A DNA stretch of 64,000 nucleotides from JBLNBN01 sp050260015 (GCA_050260015.1 JBLNBN010000063.1:45418-109417), one strand, 5' to 3'; shown: positions 48,531 through 58,074, counted from the first letter of the stretch. The notes: generated from the sequence alone by a model not told the origin. Program-made: numbers and translations.

Positions 48531-50288
48531 CTACCGGGGAGCTTTACCGGCCTTGACAGGCAGGGCGACAGTAAAGCAGGACCCCTTGCCGGGTTCGCTT
48601 TGGACGTCGATAGAGCCTTTGTGCTGAAGTACGATGTGCTTTACGATGGAGAGCCCAAGTCCCGTGCCTCCGAGCTTGCGCGAGCGGGATTTATCCACTG
48701 TATAGAAGCGCTCAAAGATCCTTTCGAGATCCTCCTTCGCGATGCCGGAGCCCGTATCGATCACCTGAATCTTAACGCAGTCCGCATCCTGGAATATCTT
48801 AATTACAATTTCCCCTTCGTCGGTATGCTTAATTGCGTTGTCTATCAGGTTTACCATAACCTGCTCGAACCTAAACGTATCGAGCTTAAGCTTCGGCAAT
48901 CCCTCCTCCGCTTCGATCCGGACTGCGAGGCCTTTTTCCTCGATCTTTTGCTCGAATATTTTAAGCACGTTCTCGATCAGTTCCTGCGCGTTCACCATGC
49001 TCGGCAACAGCTTTGCGTTCGCGCCTTCCACCTGCGAGAGTATCAGCAAGTCCTGGACTATATTGATTAGCCTGTTGGTGTGCCTTTTAATAATATCGAT
49101 ATAGTGTAGATTCTCTTCATTCTCCGAGGTTTCCTCGAGCGTTTCAATAAAGCCCTTGATGGCGGTTAGCGGGGTGCGCAATTCGTGCGACACGTTGACG
49201 ATGAAGTCTTTTTTTATCTGCTCGAATTTTTTCAGCTCGGATATATCGTGGAAGAGCAATACGATCTCTTCCTTGATAGTAATATAGCTCGAGCTGACGA
49301 AGAAGCTCCGCCCGGAAAGAATTATTTCGCGGGAATAGCTTGCGCGGGTATTTATTGTCTCGTTGACTAAGGCGGCCAGCTCCAGTTCGCCCACGACCTC
49401 CGGGTAGTGCTTGCCGGTATGGTCGCGGCCGTGAAATAATCTGTTAAAGCTATTGTTCGAGAGTAGGATAACGCCCTGCCGATCAATTACGACGAGCCCT
49501 TCCTGGATTGAGGTGATCAGGGATTGAAATTCCTCCCTTTGAGAATTTACCTTGTAGAACAGGCTTTCCAACTGGCCGGTCATATTATTGAAATTATCCG
49601 CCAATTCCCGTATTTCGTCCCTGCCCTTAATCGAAACCTTAACGCTAAAGTCGCCGGAGGCCACCCTTCGCGAGGCTCCGGAGAGAAGCTTGAGTCGTTT
49701 CGATACGGAGCGCGAAAACAAAAGCGCGCCGATAAGAGAAATTAGGATAACTATCGCTGCTATTTTAAGAATATCAATCGTTAGTTTGCTTATTAATTGG
49801 TCTACCTGCTCAATAAAAATGCTAATTCGGGTCGCGCCTAATATCTTTCCATCCGCTATCACTGGCAGCGCGTTATAGATCATCTCGTTGTGTAGGGTTT
49901 CGCTGTAGCGTTTCGATTCGCCTGCTCCGCGGCTTAACGCCTCGCGGAATTCAGGGCGGCCGGCGTGATTTCCCATAGTCGCCGGGTCGCGCTTCGAATC
50001 GGCGACGACAGTTCCGTCGGCCAGGATAACTGTTACCCTGACGTCGCTTTCGGCGCCGACGCGCCTGACTAAAGAGTTCAAGGAGGAGTAATTCCTTTCC
50101 TTAAGGTAGTAGTCTACCTGCGGACGGATTGCGGAATTTATATTTCGGAGATTTTGAGCGAGAATGGAGATATAACGGTTGCGGATAGTTTGGAAAGAGA
50201 AGAACAATACCAATCCCGTCATCAGGGTAACGACGAGCAGGAATCCTGCGAAGACTTTCGAAGATAGAGGCTTCGTATTACTCTTCAA
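48531..50288 (-). CDS. PhoR-like sensor histidine kinase
   Basis: A 585-residue membrane kinase. TM1 is near residues 13-32, an extracytoplasmic sensor region spans 33-170, and TM2 is near 172-192. A HAMP linker (RRVASGDFSVKVSIKGRDEI) and a PAS domain (LITSIQEGLVVIDRQGV) follow. HisKA has phospho-acceptor His368 (NVSHELRTPLTAIKGF). The HATPase domain has intact boxes (NLIDNAIKHT, VIDTGSGIAKEDLE, GTGLGLSIVKHI). It overlaps the upstream regulator gene by 11 bp, so the two form one system. The layout is that of PhoR. A phosphate role is plausible, given the PiT genes elsewhere in the window, but not shown. Confidence 0.9.
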   Translation of the reverse strand: MKSNTKPLSSKVFAGFLLVVTLMTGLVLFFSFQTIRNRYISILAQNLRNINSAIRPQVDYYLKERNYSSLNSLVRRVGAESDVRVTVILADGTVVADSKRDPATMGNHAGRPEFREALSRGAGESKRYSETLHNEMIYNALPVIADGKILGATRISIFIEQVDQLISKLTIDILKIAAIVILISLIGALLFSRSVSKRLKLLSGASRRVASGDFSVKVSIKGRDEIRELADNFNNMTGQLESLFYKVNSQREEFQSLITSIQEGLVVIDRQGVILLSNNSFNRLFHGRDHTGKHYPEVVGELELAALVNETINTRASYSREIILSGRSFFVSSSYITIKEEIVLLFHDISELKKFEQIKKDFIVNVSHELRTPLTAIKGFIETLEETSENEENLHYIDIIKRHTNRLINIVQDLLILSQVEGANAKLLPSMVNAQELIENVLKIFEQKIEEKGLAVRIEAEEGLPKLKLDTFRFEQVMVNLIDNAIKHTDEGEIVIKIFQDADCVKIQVIDTGSGIAKEDLERIFERFYTVDKSRSRKLGGTGLGLSIVKHIVLQHKGSIDVQSEPGKGSCFTVALPVKAGKAPR

Positions 50289-51006
50289 GCTTATAGCCCA
50301 CCCCGCGAATGTTTTTAATATACTTGCCCGCGGGGCCTAACTTTTCGCGTAAGTTCTTTATGTGCACGTCCACGGTTCGGTCCAAAACGCCTTTCTCCTG
50401 CACGCCTAAGTAATCCAGTATCTGGTCGCGCGCGTATACCCAGCCTTTCCGTTCGGAGAGGAGCACTAAAATCCTGTATTCAGTGGACGTCAATTCCACC
50501 CGCTTGCCTTCGACCGTCACTTCATAGCGCTGAAGATCGATCTCAAGATTGTCGCCAATTCGAATGCGATGGGACTTTTGCGGCTTTTCGTCGCGGCGCA
50601 GCACGGCTTTGATACGGGCGACCAGCTCGCGCGGGGAGAAAGGCTTTGTCACATAGTCGTCCGCGCCGAGCTCCAACCCGATTATTTTATCCATTTCTTC
50701 GCTTCGCGCAGTAAGCATTATTACGGGGATAGATTGATACTTGTCTTCTTTTTTAAGGAATTTGCAAATCTCGAAACCGTCGGCGTCCGGAAGCATTAAG
50801 TCGAGCAGCACGAGGTCCGGCGTTCCCGTTTTCAGGTATTTAAAGAGTCCCTCGGCATGATCGAAGGACTTGATCTTAAAGCCCGAACGTTCCAGGTGCA
50901 GAGCTATTAGCTCAACGATGTCCGGCTCGTCGTCGACTATCGCTATTACCTTCTGGGAGCCGACTACCCGGCTTGAAAAGTTATCGCTTAGGATGTCTGC
51001 GGTCAT
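50278..51006 (-). CDS. PhoB/OmpR-type response regulator
   Basis: A 242-residue transcriptional regulator. The receiver domain begins IAIVDDEPDIVELIAL, with phospho-acceptor in LVLLDLMLPDADGFEICK and the conserved Lys in VTKPFSPRELVARI. The C-terminal winged helix ends KYIKNIRGVGYKLEE, with ELTSTEYRILVLLSERKG and TVDVHIKNLREKLG in front, as in the OmpR/PhoB family. It overlaps the kinase gene by 11 bp. A Bacteroidota-like promoter lies at 51034-51064. Confidence 0.93.
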   Translation of the reverse strand: MTADILSDNFSSRVVGSQKVIAIVDDEPDIVELIALHLERSGFKIKSFDHAEGLFKYLKTGTPDLVLLDLMLPDADGFEICKFLKKEDKYQSIPVIMLTARSEEMDKIIGLELGADDYVTKPFSPRELVARIKAVLRRDEKPQKSHRIRIGDNLEIDLQRYEVTVEGKRVELTSTEYRILVLLSERKGWVYARDQILDYLGVQEKGVLDRTVDVHIKNLREKLGPAGKYIKNIRGVGYKLEE

Positions 51007-51033
51007 AATTCCCGTCGTCGATTATTGATTTGT

Positions 51034-51064
51034 CAAAAATAAGCTTTAGTTGTTAAATTTCAAT
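51034..51064 (-). promoter_or_regulatory. Bacteroidota-like promoter for the PhoB/PhoR-like operon
   Basis: On the minus strand ATTG (51064-51061), a 19-bp spacer and TATTTTTG (51041-51034) match the -33 TTTG / -7 TAnnTTTG consensus, with one mismatch in the -33 box. The regulator ATG is at 51006. The identical ATTG-N19-TATTTTTG arrangement occurs upstream of gyrB. Confidence 0.55.
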
Positions 51065-51092
51065 TTAGGCTAAAAGAAGAATACGTTAAGAT

Positions 51093-52427
51093 TTACTTCG
51101 CTTTGCCAATAAAATTTGAAATATCCTCAATTACTTGCCTTTCAATATTTCCCGCCTTATCGTAATCGCGCGGGGAGCTCTTTTGCGCCGTTTTTTGGAA
51201 TAAATGGTTCATTCCCGGGTAGAGCTTGAATTGGGCTTTAGAATTTTTCGAAAGAGCTTTTTTCCAGAGCTCAAAGTCCTGGACGGTCACTTGGTAATCA
51301 GCCTCGCCCTGCAGTACGAGGACGGGTTTCTTTATCGGCGATGCTTCCTTCGTTGGATTATAATCTTTAATAAATTTCCAATATGAGGCGGATTGTCCCA
51401 GTGGCAGCGAATCGGTTGGGGAGTCCATAGTAAATGCCGGGCCGTTCAGGTAATCGAATTGTCTTTTTAGTTTATTAATTTCAGCCGTTTCCTCTTCCGT
51501 CAGCTTTCCGTCTTCCCCCATAATGTAGTTATATTGACGAATAAGCGTGCTGTCCCACCCCTGCGCTAGCCCGGCCATGATAATAAAGCCGGCCGCCTTA
51601 GGAGCGCGCGAAGCGATTCTCGGGATTGCATATCCGCCCTGGCTGTGGCCGAGTATGAATATCCTCTTGGGGTCTATGTCGTTTCTTCCGAGGATGAACT
51701 CGTAACCGAATACTGCGTCGTCTATCGTTTCGCCGTTCATATCGAGAGTCTTTATCGCTGAAAGCATTTTGGAGGAGTGGGCGAACGTCCTCTTGTCGTA
51801 CCGTAGAGAAGCGATGCCGAGCGTAGCTAATCCCCATGCAAGATCTTTGAAGGGCTTATTGGGACCGACAGTTTCGTCGTAGTCGTGCGGACCGGATCCG
51901 TGCACCAACACTACGCAAGGGGGATTCTTTACTCCGTCGGGAATGGTAAGTATCGCGGGGAGCTCCCAGCCGGGCTCGCCGAACGAGACTTGCTTTTCAA
52001 CGAATCGATTAGTGTCCGCGTATGCTGGAGGAGCGTACACGGCCTCCACGTATGGCCGGAAGTAAAGCCCGGCGACGAGGGCCTCGGGCGACGCGTCGTA
52101 GGTAACGTAAGCCGCTAAAGTAACCTTTTCAAATTTAAGCGGTATAGAGACCGTTCTGGCGGTTCGTTTTGCTTTTGCGGCGAGAGAGGCGCTGTCCGCG
52201 TTCAGCTTGCCGTAGGTTTGGGTCAATTGCGGGAAGATGGGTTCCAGGGCCGACTTTTTAAGGGCCGCTTTCATAGTTGAATCGAACGTAGCGTAGGCTG
52301 AGTCGATATTCCCTGAATTCAAGTTTTGGATTAATACGATCGCTTTATCGATTAGCTTATCGTCGCCGGCGGAGGCGAAATTATATGCGATCGTGCAAAG
52401 AAGGAGAGTAAATATTAGTTTTTTCAT
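51093..52427 (-). CDS. Secreted alpha/beta hydrolase with DUF3887-like domain
   Basis: A 444-residue exported protein (signal peptide ending YNFASAGD near residue 20). Residues about 25-130 resemble a DUF3887-type accessory domain (IVLIQNLNSGNIDSAYATFD). The rest is an alpha/beta hydrolase: VVLVHGSGPHDYDE (oxyanion region), nucleophile Ser in ILGHSQGGYA, Asp in VLQGEADYQVTVQD and His in YPGMNHLFQ. The DUF3887 plus hydrolase pairing is common in secreted Bacteroidota hydrolases. Substrate unknown; it may be an ester or a peptide. Confidence 0.87.
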   Translation of the reverse strand: MKKLIFTLLLCTIAYNFASAGDDKLIDKAIVLIQNLNSGNIDSAYATFDSTMKAALKKSALEPIFPQLTQTYGKLNADSASLAAKAKRTARTVSIPLKFEKVTLAAYVTYDASPEALVAGLYFRPYVEAVYAPPAYADTNRFVEKQVSFGEPGWELPAILTIPDGVKNPPCVVLVHGSGPHDYDETVGPNKPFKDLAWGLATLGIASLRYDKRTFAHSSKMLSAIKTLDMNGETIDDAVFGYEFILGRNDIDPKRIFILGHSQGGYAIPRIASRAPKAAGFIIMAGLAQGWDSTLIRQYNYIMGEDGKLTEEETAEINKLKRQFDYLNGPAFTMDSPTDSLPLGQSASYWKFIKDYNPTKEASPIKKPVLVLQGEADYQVTVQDFELWKKALSKNSKAQFKLYPGMNHLFQKTAQKSSPRDYDKAGNIERQVIEDISNFIGKAK

Positions 52428-52429
52428 AG

Positions 52430-52461
52430 CGATTAAAGAAGGGGAACCGTAGAGGTTCCCC
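52430..52461 (-). terminator. Rho-independent terminator downstream of gyrB
   Basis: A perfect 8-bp stem GGGGAACC / GGTTCCCC with a 5-base loop is followed on the minus strand by TTCTTTAAT. It lies between gyrB (end 52471) and the hydrolase gene (start 52427). Confidence 0.75.
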
Positions 52462-52470
52462 TATATAGAA

Positions 52471-54495
52471 TTAAACATCTAAGTCTTTAACGTATTGAGC
52501 GTTTTTCTCGATAAAGCTTCTACGCGGTTCGACGTTGTCGCCCATGAGCGTTTGGAATATCTTTGCGGCTTCGGCCGCTTCGCCGATAGTCACCTGCAAA
52601 AGCGTTCTCGTGTCGGGATTCATCGTAGTGTCCCAGAGCTGCTCGGGATTCATTTCGCCGAGACCTTTAAAGCGGGAAATTACGATACCGTCCTTGTTTA
52701 TCTTTTCGATCTCCGCTTCGTTGCTTTCTTCGTTTTCGAAAGATTCAGCCGTAGCGACTTTAGCTTTCGGGCTTTCCTTGCGGATGCGCTCGATTATTTC
52801 GTCGCGTTCCGCTTCGTTGAAGGCGTAGTATTCCTGCTTGCCTTTCTTCAGCTTGTAGAGCGGCGGTTGGGCGATAAAGAGCTTCCCGCCAAGGATCAGG
52901 TCCTGCATCTTACAGAAAAAGAAAGTCATCAGAAGAGTGCGGATATGCGAGCCGTCGACGTCGGCATCGGCCATTAATATGATCTTACCGTAGCGCGTTT
53001 TGTTGACGTCGAATTCCTCTTCAAACCCTGCCCCGATAGCTGTTATCATAGTACGAACTTCTTCGTTTTCGAAAACGGCCAGCGGTTTTGCTTTTAATAC
53101 GTTTAAAATTTTACCTCTTAACGGCAAAATAGCCTGGAAGCGTCTATCGCGTCCTTGCTTTGCCGAGCCGCCTGCCGAGTCGCCCTCGACGATGTAAAGC
53201 TCGCAAGCTTCAGGATTATTAATTGAGCAATCGGCAAGCTTGCCCGGGAGAGTAGAGTTCTCGAGCGCGTTCTTGCGGCGGATCATATCGCGGGCCTGGC
53301 GGGCGCGGATGCGTCCTTCGGCTTCGGAGACGACCTTTTCAATTATTCGTTTGGCGTCGTTCGGAAACTGATCGAGGTGCTGCGTGAGCTTCTCGTTCAC
53401 GATGCCCCGGACGATTCCCTCGACGTCGCCGTTTCCGAGCTTCGTCTTGGTCTGTCCCTCGAACTGAGGCGAGCTGACCTTGATCGAAATAATCGCGGTC
53501 AAGCCCGGGCGGAAGTCCTCGCCGATGATCTGGACTTTATTCTTCGAGGAGCTATTTTGATTGCTATAGTATAAGTTTATGGTCCTGGTAAGCGCCGAGC
53601 GGAAACCGGTGACGTGCGTGCCGCCCTCGATCGTATTAATATTATTTACGTACGAGAGCAGGTTCTCCGTATAGGCCGTGTTGTACTCGAAGCAAATTTC
53701 CACCTGGACGTCGCTTCCGTCGTCGGCTTTGCCGGAGCCGGAGAGCAATATAGGTTTATTGATCGGCGTCAAGCCGTCGTCGATGTACTTAACGAAGTCG
53801 ACTAAGCCGCCGCTGTAATGGAAGACTTCCTTGATGTCCTCGCGTTCGTCGATAAATGTGATCGTAACGTACGGATTAAGGAAAGCCAATTCGCGAAGCC
53901 TTTCGGCGGTCTTGTTGAATTTGAATTTCGTCGTCTTAAATATCGTATCGTCCGGCAGGAAGCGCACGCGCGTACCGGTGCGATCGGACGCGCCGACTTC
54001 TTTTACGTCGAACAGGGGAACGCCTTTGGAGTACTTTTGAACGTATTCCTTGCCTTCGCGCCAAACTGTAACTTCCATTTCGTTGGAGAGCGCGTTAACG
54101 CAGGAGACGCCGACGCCGTGGAGACCGCCGGAAACTTTATAAGTGTTGTGGTCGAACTTACCGCCGGCGTGAAGCGTGCACATAACGACTTCGAGCGTCG
54201 ATATGCCCTTAACGGGGTGCTTACCCGTAGGGATACCGCGTCCGTCGTCGTCGCAGGAGCAGGAGCCGTCGTCGTGAAGCGTTATAACTATGTTCCTGCA
54301 GTAACCGGCGAGAGCCTCGTCGATCGCGTTGTCCACAACTTCATTTATTAAATGGTGCAAGCCGCGCTCGCCAATGTCGCCAATGTACATTGCCGGGCGC
54401 ATACGGACCGCTTCGAGCCCTTCGAGCACGCGAATGCTGCCCTCGCTATAGCCGCCGCCGACGCCGTTTGTTGTTTCTTTTAAATCTTCAGCCAT
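52471..54495 (-). CDS. gyrB: DNA gyrase subunit B
   Basis: A 674-residue type IIA topoisomerase subunit, with ATPase, transducer and Toprim domains. The GHKL ATPase motifs are visible: HLINEVVDNAIDEALAG, DDGRGIPTG and GGLHGVGVSCVNALS. The Toprim domain has ELYIVEGDSAGGSAKQGRD and LMADADVDGSHIRTLL. The C-terminal end ARAF/RRSFIEKNAQYVKDLDV fits GyrB (ParE is less likely given the dnaN-recF context). It is the last gene of the replication cluster and has its own likely promoter at 54575-54605. Confidence 0.95.
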   Translation of the reverse strand: MAEDLKETTNGVGGGYSEGSIRVLEGLEAVRMRPAMYIGDIGERGLHHLINEVVDNAIDEALAGYCRNIVITLHDDGSCSCDDDGRGIPTGKHPVKGISTLEVVMCTLHAGGKFDHNTYKVSGGLHGVGVSCVNALSNEMEVTVWREGKEYVQKYSKGVPLFDVKEVGASDRTGTRVRFLPDDTIFKTTKFKFNKTAERLRELAFLNPYVTITFIDEREDIKEVFHYSGGLVDFVKYIDDGLTPINKPILLSGSGKADDGSDVQVEICFEYNTAYTENLLSYVNNINTIEGGTHVTGFRSALTRTINLYYSNQNSSSKNKVQIIGEDFRPGLTAIISIKVSSPQFEGQTKTKLGNGDVEGIVRGIVNEKLTQHLDQFPNDAKRIIEKVVSEAEGRIRARQARDMIRRKNALENSTLPGKLADCSINNPEACELYIVEGDSAGGSAKQGRDRRFQAILPLRGKILNVLKAKPLAVFENEEVRTMITAIGAGFEEEFDVNKTRYGKIILMADADVDGSHIRTLLMTFFFCKMQDLILGGKLFIAQPPLYKLKKGKQEYYAFNEAERDEIIERIRKESPKAKVATAESFENEESNEAEIEKINKDGIVISRFKGLGEMNPEQLWDTTMNPDTRTLLQVTIGEAAEAAKIFQTLMGDNVEPRRSFIEKNAQYVKDLDV

Positions 54496-54574
54496 TTTCT
54501 TCTATTATTTTATTAGAATTACGAATCTCAAATAATGTCCTGCGCCGGGTCGTAAAACTGCGCTTTCAGACTTA

Positions 54575-54605
54575 CAAAAATACGTAAAATTATTTGATTT
54601 TCAAT
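54575..54605 (-). promoter_or_regulatory. Bacteroidota-like promoter for gyrB
   Basis: On the minus strand ATTG (54605-54602), a 19-bp spacer and TATTTTTG (54582-54575), one mismatch from the -33/-7 consensus. It straddles the end of the DUF721 gene and lies about 80 bp before the gyrB ATG. It has the same sequence pattern as the promoter at 51034-51064, which supports its reality. Confidence 0.55.
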
Positions 54606-54871
54606 GATTTAATTACATTTGACGAGAAATTTTCATTGATTCTGGAAAGGATTTCTTCGCGTCGTATATAGAATTCCGAATGCCATGTTGATGAAGACGT
54701 TTGTATGGATAATTCGCCGTTTTTCAGGCCTACGATCCTTGAAGCGCGAGCCATATTCTCGCCGACGACGATTTCCCAGTTCGAACGGATTTGGGACTCG
54801 AGGTAGGGCTCTTCCCAGCCGTTCTTAATAACGATTTGCCTTAATGCGGCCTTTAGCGTAAAAGTCGACAT
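54590..54871 (-). CDS. DUF721 (DciA-like) protein
   Basis: A 93-residue small protein of the DUF721/DciA family. DciA proteins load or recruit the replicative helicase in bacteria lacking DnaC/DnaI. The family core NWEIVVGENMARASRIVGLK and the motif LSIQTSSSTWHSEFYIRREE are visible. It lies between recF and gyrB in a compact operon, a recurrent neighbourhood for this family. Length is short but normal. Confidence 0.82.
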   Translation of the reverse strand: MSTFTLKAALRQIVIKNGWEEPYLESQIRSNWEIVVGENMARASRIVGLKNGELSIQTSSSTWHSEFYIRREEILSRINENFSSNVIKSLKIK

Positions 54872-54886
54872 AGCTATCCTTGCAGG

Positions 54887-56023
54887 TTAATCTTTAATGA
54901 CTGCCCCCGCCGATACTTTAAACGTTCGGCTGGACGATTTAGGGTAAAGAGCGGCCTTGATCCTAAACGAATCGGTCGCCGTAATAAAGCTCTGGGCGCG
55001 ATGCTCGAGCACAAGATCGATAACGCGAGCGGTCCGCTCGTCGTCGAGCTCGCTGAAGATATCGTCGAGCAAAAAAACGGGAGTTTCCCCGCGCGCGTTC
55101 TGTAAATAAATAAATTCCGCGAACTTCAGGCTTATCAGCAGCGATTTATGCTGCCCCTGCGAGGCGGCGTCCTTGGCCAGCGCGCCGTTTATCAGGAAAG
55201 TCAATTCGTCCTTCTGCGGCCCGAAGAGCGTGGACCCGCGTTTCAGTTCGGCGTGCTTTAAGCGTTGGCTGCGCTCGGAAAGAGCCTCGCGAATATTATC
55301 CTTGGTCAATTCTTCCTCGCGCACCGTAGCAGTCTCCGGCGCATACCTAACTTCGACGGCTTCCTTACCGCGGAACGTGTCGCGGTAGGAACGTTCGAAC
55401 ACGGCGCTGAATTCGCGGGTAAATTCCACGCGGCGCGCCATAACGTCCGCGGCGGATTCAATGAACATGTCCGTCCAGGAGTCCAATAGCGTATGATCGA
55501 AGTAGGGGAGCTTCCTCGCGTCCGCCAATAGATTATTGCGCTGCTTAAGGCTTTTCTTAAGCGTTATCAGGCTCTCCATATACCTCCGGGAGGATTGCGA
55601 GAGCAGCCCGTCGAGGAAGTGGCGCCTGTCTGCGGGCGTACCGAAAGTGATTGATTTATAGTCGGGGTTGAGCGCGACGACCGGCAGCTCGCCGATAATG
55701 TCCTTTGGATTTAAGTTGTCGCCGTAGCTTGATTTGATCGCTTTCTTGCGCCCAGTCACGTAATTAACCGATACCTTGTAAGGCATATCGAGGCGATTGC
55801 GGCACTGAGCGGAGCAAAAATAAAAGTCCTGCCCGGCGCGGATCAGCGCCGCGTCGGAGGTCGGCATAAAGCTCCGCGATATCGAGCAAATTGAAATCGC
55901 TTCCAGCACGGTGGTCTTGCCCGCCCCGTTCTCCCCGTAAAACAAATTAAGGCCGGGCGACAGTTCCAGGCTCGTGTCGACGTGGTTGCGGAGATTATTT
56001 AATGTAAGCGTCTCAATTTGCAT
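54887..56023 (-). CDS. recF: DNA replication and repair protein RecF
   Basis: A 378-residue SMC-like ATPase. Walker A reads FYGENGAGKTTVLEAIS, Walker B FLLDDIFSELDDERTA, and the ABC signature region precedes it (SQGQHKSLLISLKF). I choose ATG 56023 (MQIETLTLNNLRNHVDTSLE); a longer frame up to 56062 adds non-conserved residues. RecF works with RecO and RecR (recR is at 4451-5044) to load RecA at gaps. It lies 67 bp after dnaN. Confidence 0.95.
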   Translation of the reverse strand: MQIETLTLNNLRNHVDTSLELSPGLNLFYGENGAGKTTVLEAISICSISRSFMPTSDAALIRAGQDFYFCSAQCRNRLDMPYKVSVNYVTGRKKAIKSSYGDNLNPKDIIGELPVVALNPDYKSITFGTPADRRHFLDGLLSQSSRRYMESLITLKKSLKQRNNLLADARKLPYFDHTLLDSWTDMFIESAADVMARRVEFTREFSAVFERSYRDTFRGKEAVEVRYAPETATVREEELTKDNIREALSERSQRLKHAELKRGSTLFGPQKDELTFLINGALAKDAASQGQHKSLLISLKFAEFIYLQNARGETPVFLLDDIFSELDDERTARVIDLVLEHRAQSFITATDSFRIKAALYPKSSSRTFKVSAGAVIKD

Positions 56024-56090
56024 TTCGGTAAAATTTAAGCGAGCGCCCGAAAGCGCTCGCAATTATAAATGTCTTTTATATATAGCGATA

Positions 56091-57278
56091 TTACTCGCTT
56101 GCCAGCCTTACAGGCATTATTAGCATCAAGAGCTCGTTCTTCTCGTTCTTCGGAACCAGTAAAACAGGCTTCGTAGCGGTAGAGAAGAGCATTTCCACAA
56201 GATTGTCGGTCGTGTCTTCCTGCGAAATATTGTGGAGCGCGTCCTCGAGGAACTTGTAGTTGAATCCTACCGTCATGGTCTCGCCCGCGTAATCGCAATT
56301 GATCTGCTCGGTAGCTTTGTTCCCGCTCTCCTCGTCCTCGCCGACGAGCGTACAGGAAGAGTTTTCGAACGTGAGCTTGATTTGCTTCGTCGTGACGTTA
56401 GCGAAGATCGACACGCGTTTAATAGCCTTCAGGAATTCGGCTATATCGAGCGTCGCCGATTTATCGTTATTCGACGGAATGACCGATTGGTAGGGAGGAT
56501 ACTTCTCGTCTATTATCCTCGAGATTATCGTCATATTCTCGGTATCGAAGCGCATATGGGTAACTTTGCCCGAGGCGTCGATAGCTGAAATAGTCACTTC
56601 TGAATCGATGCGCTTCATCAGGTCGATAGCCCGCGAAGGGAGTATCACGTCGAATTCAGTCGGGAAGATATTGTTCTCGGCGTTCGTAACGGCTTTAACG
56701 AGCCTGAAGCTGTCGGTCGCTACGGCGATGGCCTGGTTGCCCCGGAATTGCATGAGCACGCCCGTCATCGCTATTCTGTACTCGTCTCCGGAAACTGCGA
56801 AGACAGTCTTTTGAGCGAGGCGTGAGAGCTCTCCTGCCTTGAACACGCCGTAGTTCTTATCAGGTTCGACGCCGGCGATCTGATCTATTTCGGGCATCGC
56901 CGTCTCGAATAATTCCGGCAGCTCGAGGTATTCCATGCTGGGCAGCCCTTTCATCTTGTAGCTGCCTCGGCGACTTTTAATTTCTACAGTTAGGTTTTCG
57001 GGATTGACGGAGAAACTGATCGTGCCTTCGCTGCCGAGAGCTTTAATAATATCCGAAAATTTTCGCGCGGGGGCTAAAACTTCGCCGTCCTCGCCGCCTT
57101 CTACGGGCAGCCGGGAGAGGATCGTTATGTCTTGATCGGTCGCGACTATTTCCAGCACGTTACCCTTAAGCGATAGATGCAGGTGCTCGAGCACGGGTAG
57201 AGTGGATTTCGGAGGGATAACGGGCAACGCCCTTTGCAACGCCGACGATAGTTCGGCAATGCCTACGTTAAAGTTCAT
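56091..57278 (-). CDS. dnaN: DNA polymerase III subunit beta (sliding clamp)
   Basis: A 395-residue clamp. The N-terminus MNFNVGIAELSSALQRALPV, the strand ILSRLPVEGG, and the later DVILPSRAIDLMKRI with a clamp-type end (VLLVPKNEKNELLMLIMPVRL) identify the three-fold beta-clamp. It has about 20 residues more than common homologues. dnaA is not adjacent; upstream DNA runs 124 bp to the divergent psd gene. The order dnaN-recF-dciA-gyrB matches the classical origin-region cluster. Confidence 0.95.
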   Translation of the reverse strand: MNFNVGIAELSSALQRALPVIPPKSTLPVLEHLHLSLKGNVLEIVATDQDITILSRLPVEGGEDGEVLAPARKFSDIIKALGSEGTISFSVNPENLTVEIKSRRGSYKMKGLPSMEYLELPELFETAMPEIDQIAGVEPDKNYGVFKAGELSRLAQKTVFAVSGDEYRIAMTGVLMQFRGNQAIAVATDSFRLVKAVTNAENNIFPTEFDVILPSRAIDLMKRIDSEVTISAIDASGKVTHMRFDTENMTIISRIIDEKYPPYQSVIPSNNDKSATLDIAEFLKAIKRVSIFANVTTKQIKLTFENSSCTLVGEDEESGNKATEQINCDYAGETMTVGFNYKFLEDALHNISQEDTTDNLVEMLFSTATKPVLLVPKNEKNELLMLIMPVRLASE

Positions 57279-57402
57279 GCTTCCGCCTTAATATTGTGTT
57301 AAAATTTAAAAGTATTTCTTAATTTTATGCTTCTGAACTTTTCAAATTACAAAAATTGTTTTAGTTTTTTTCCACCATTTTTAAACAGCGCTAGGGGCGA
57401 AG

Positions 57403-58074
57403 ATGTTAACTCGTTATGGAATTGATAATATAATAATAATGATTTTAGGCGGCCTGGCGCTAGTCTTCGCGGGATGGTATGTGCGCAACGTTTGGGCTTC
57501 CGTCTTGCTTTATGCGGCGGGCGTTTTGCTTGTGCTTTTCACTCTCTGGTTCTTTCGGGATCCGGATAGGGAATTGCCTCCTTCCGCCGCGCAGGATGAA
57601 TCGTTCGTTATTTCCCCGGCTGACGGAGAGGTCGTGGCGATCGAAACAGAAGATGAGAACGAGTACATAAATGAAAAAGTAAAAAGAATTAGCATATTTC
57701 TTTCCCCGCTCGACGTTCATGTCAACCGCAACCCGGTAAGCGGCGTGGTGGAATACTATAAATACATTCCGGGCAAGTATTTGGTGGCTTTCCATCCTAA
57801 GTCGTCAGACCTGAACGAGCAGTCCCGCATAGGCGTTAGAACTCGATACGGGAAGGTGCTCTATAAGCAGATAGTAGGAATTGTCGCCCGGCGCCTCGTA
57901 TGCGAGCTTCGCGTCGGCGACACGGTAAAGGTAGGCGAGCGCTTTGGAATGATGAAATTCGGCTCGCGTATGGACGTCAAAATCAGGACTGATTCAAAAA
58001 TTTTCGTAAAGGTGGGGGATAAAGTCCGCGCCGGGGTTACGGAACTGGCGCGTTTGAACGGGAACTCTAAATGA
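57403..58074 (+). CDS. psd: Phosphatidylserine decarboxylase proenzyme
   Basis: A 223-residue membrane-bound pyruvoyl enzyme, which converts phosphatidylserine to phosphatidylethanolamine. One or two N-terminal hydrophobic segments (IIIMILGGLALVFAGWYV, VLLYAAGVLLVLFTLWFF) are followed by FRDPDRELPP, the segment FLSPLDVHVNRNPVSG, and the self-cleavage site KFGSRMDV with Ser188 (cleavage between Gly187 and Ser188). It is of the short Psd type. The stop overlaps pssA by 4 bp, so the two steps of phosphatidylethanolamine synthesis are coupled. Confidence 0.93.
   Translation: MLTRYGIDNIIIMILGGLALVFAGWYVRNVWASVLLYAAGVLLVLFTLWFFRDPDRELPPSAAQDESFVISPADGEVVAIETEDENEYINEKVKRISIFLSPLDVHVNRNPVSGVVEYYKYIPGKYLVAFHPKSSDLNEQSRIGVRTRYGKVLYKQIVGIVARRLVCELRVGDTVKVGERFGMMKFGSRMDVKIRTDSKIFVKVGDKVRAGVTELARLNGNSK

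Noticed and set aside
57279..57402. Replication origin upstream of dnaN
   Set aside because: Only one loose match (TTTTCCACC) to a DnaA box and no AT-rich unwinding repeats; not enough.
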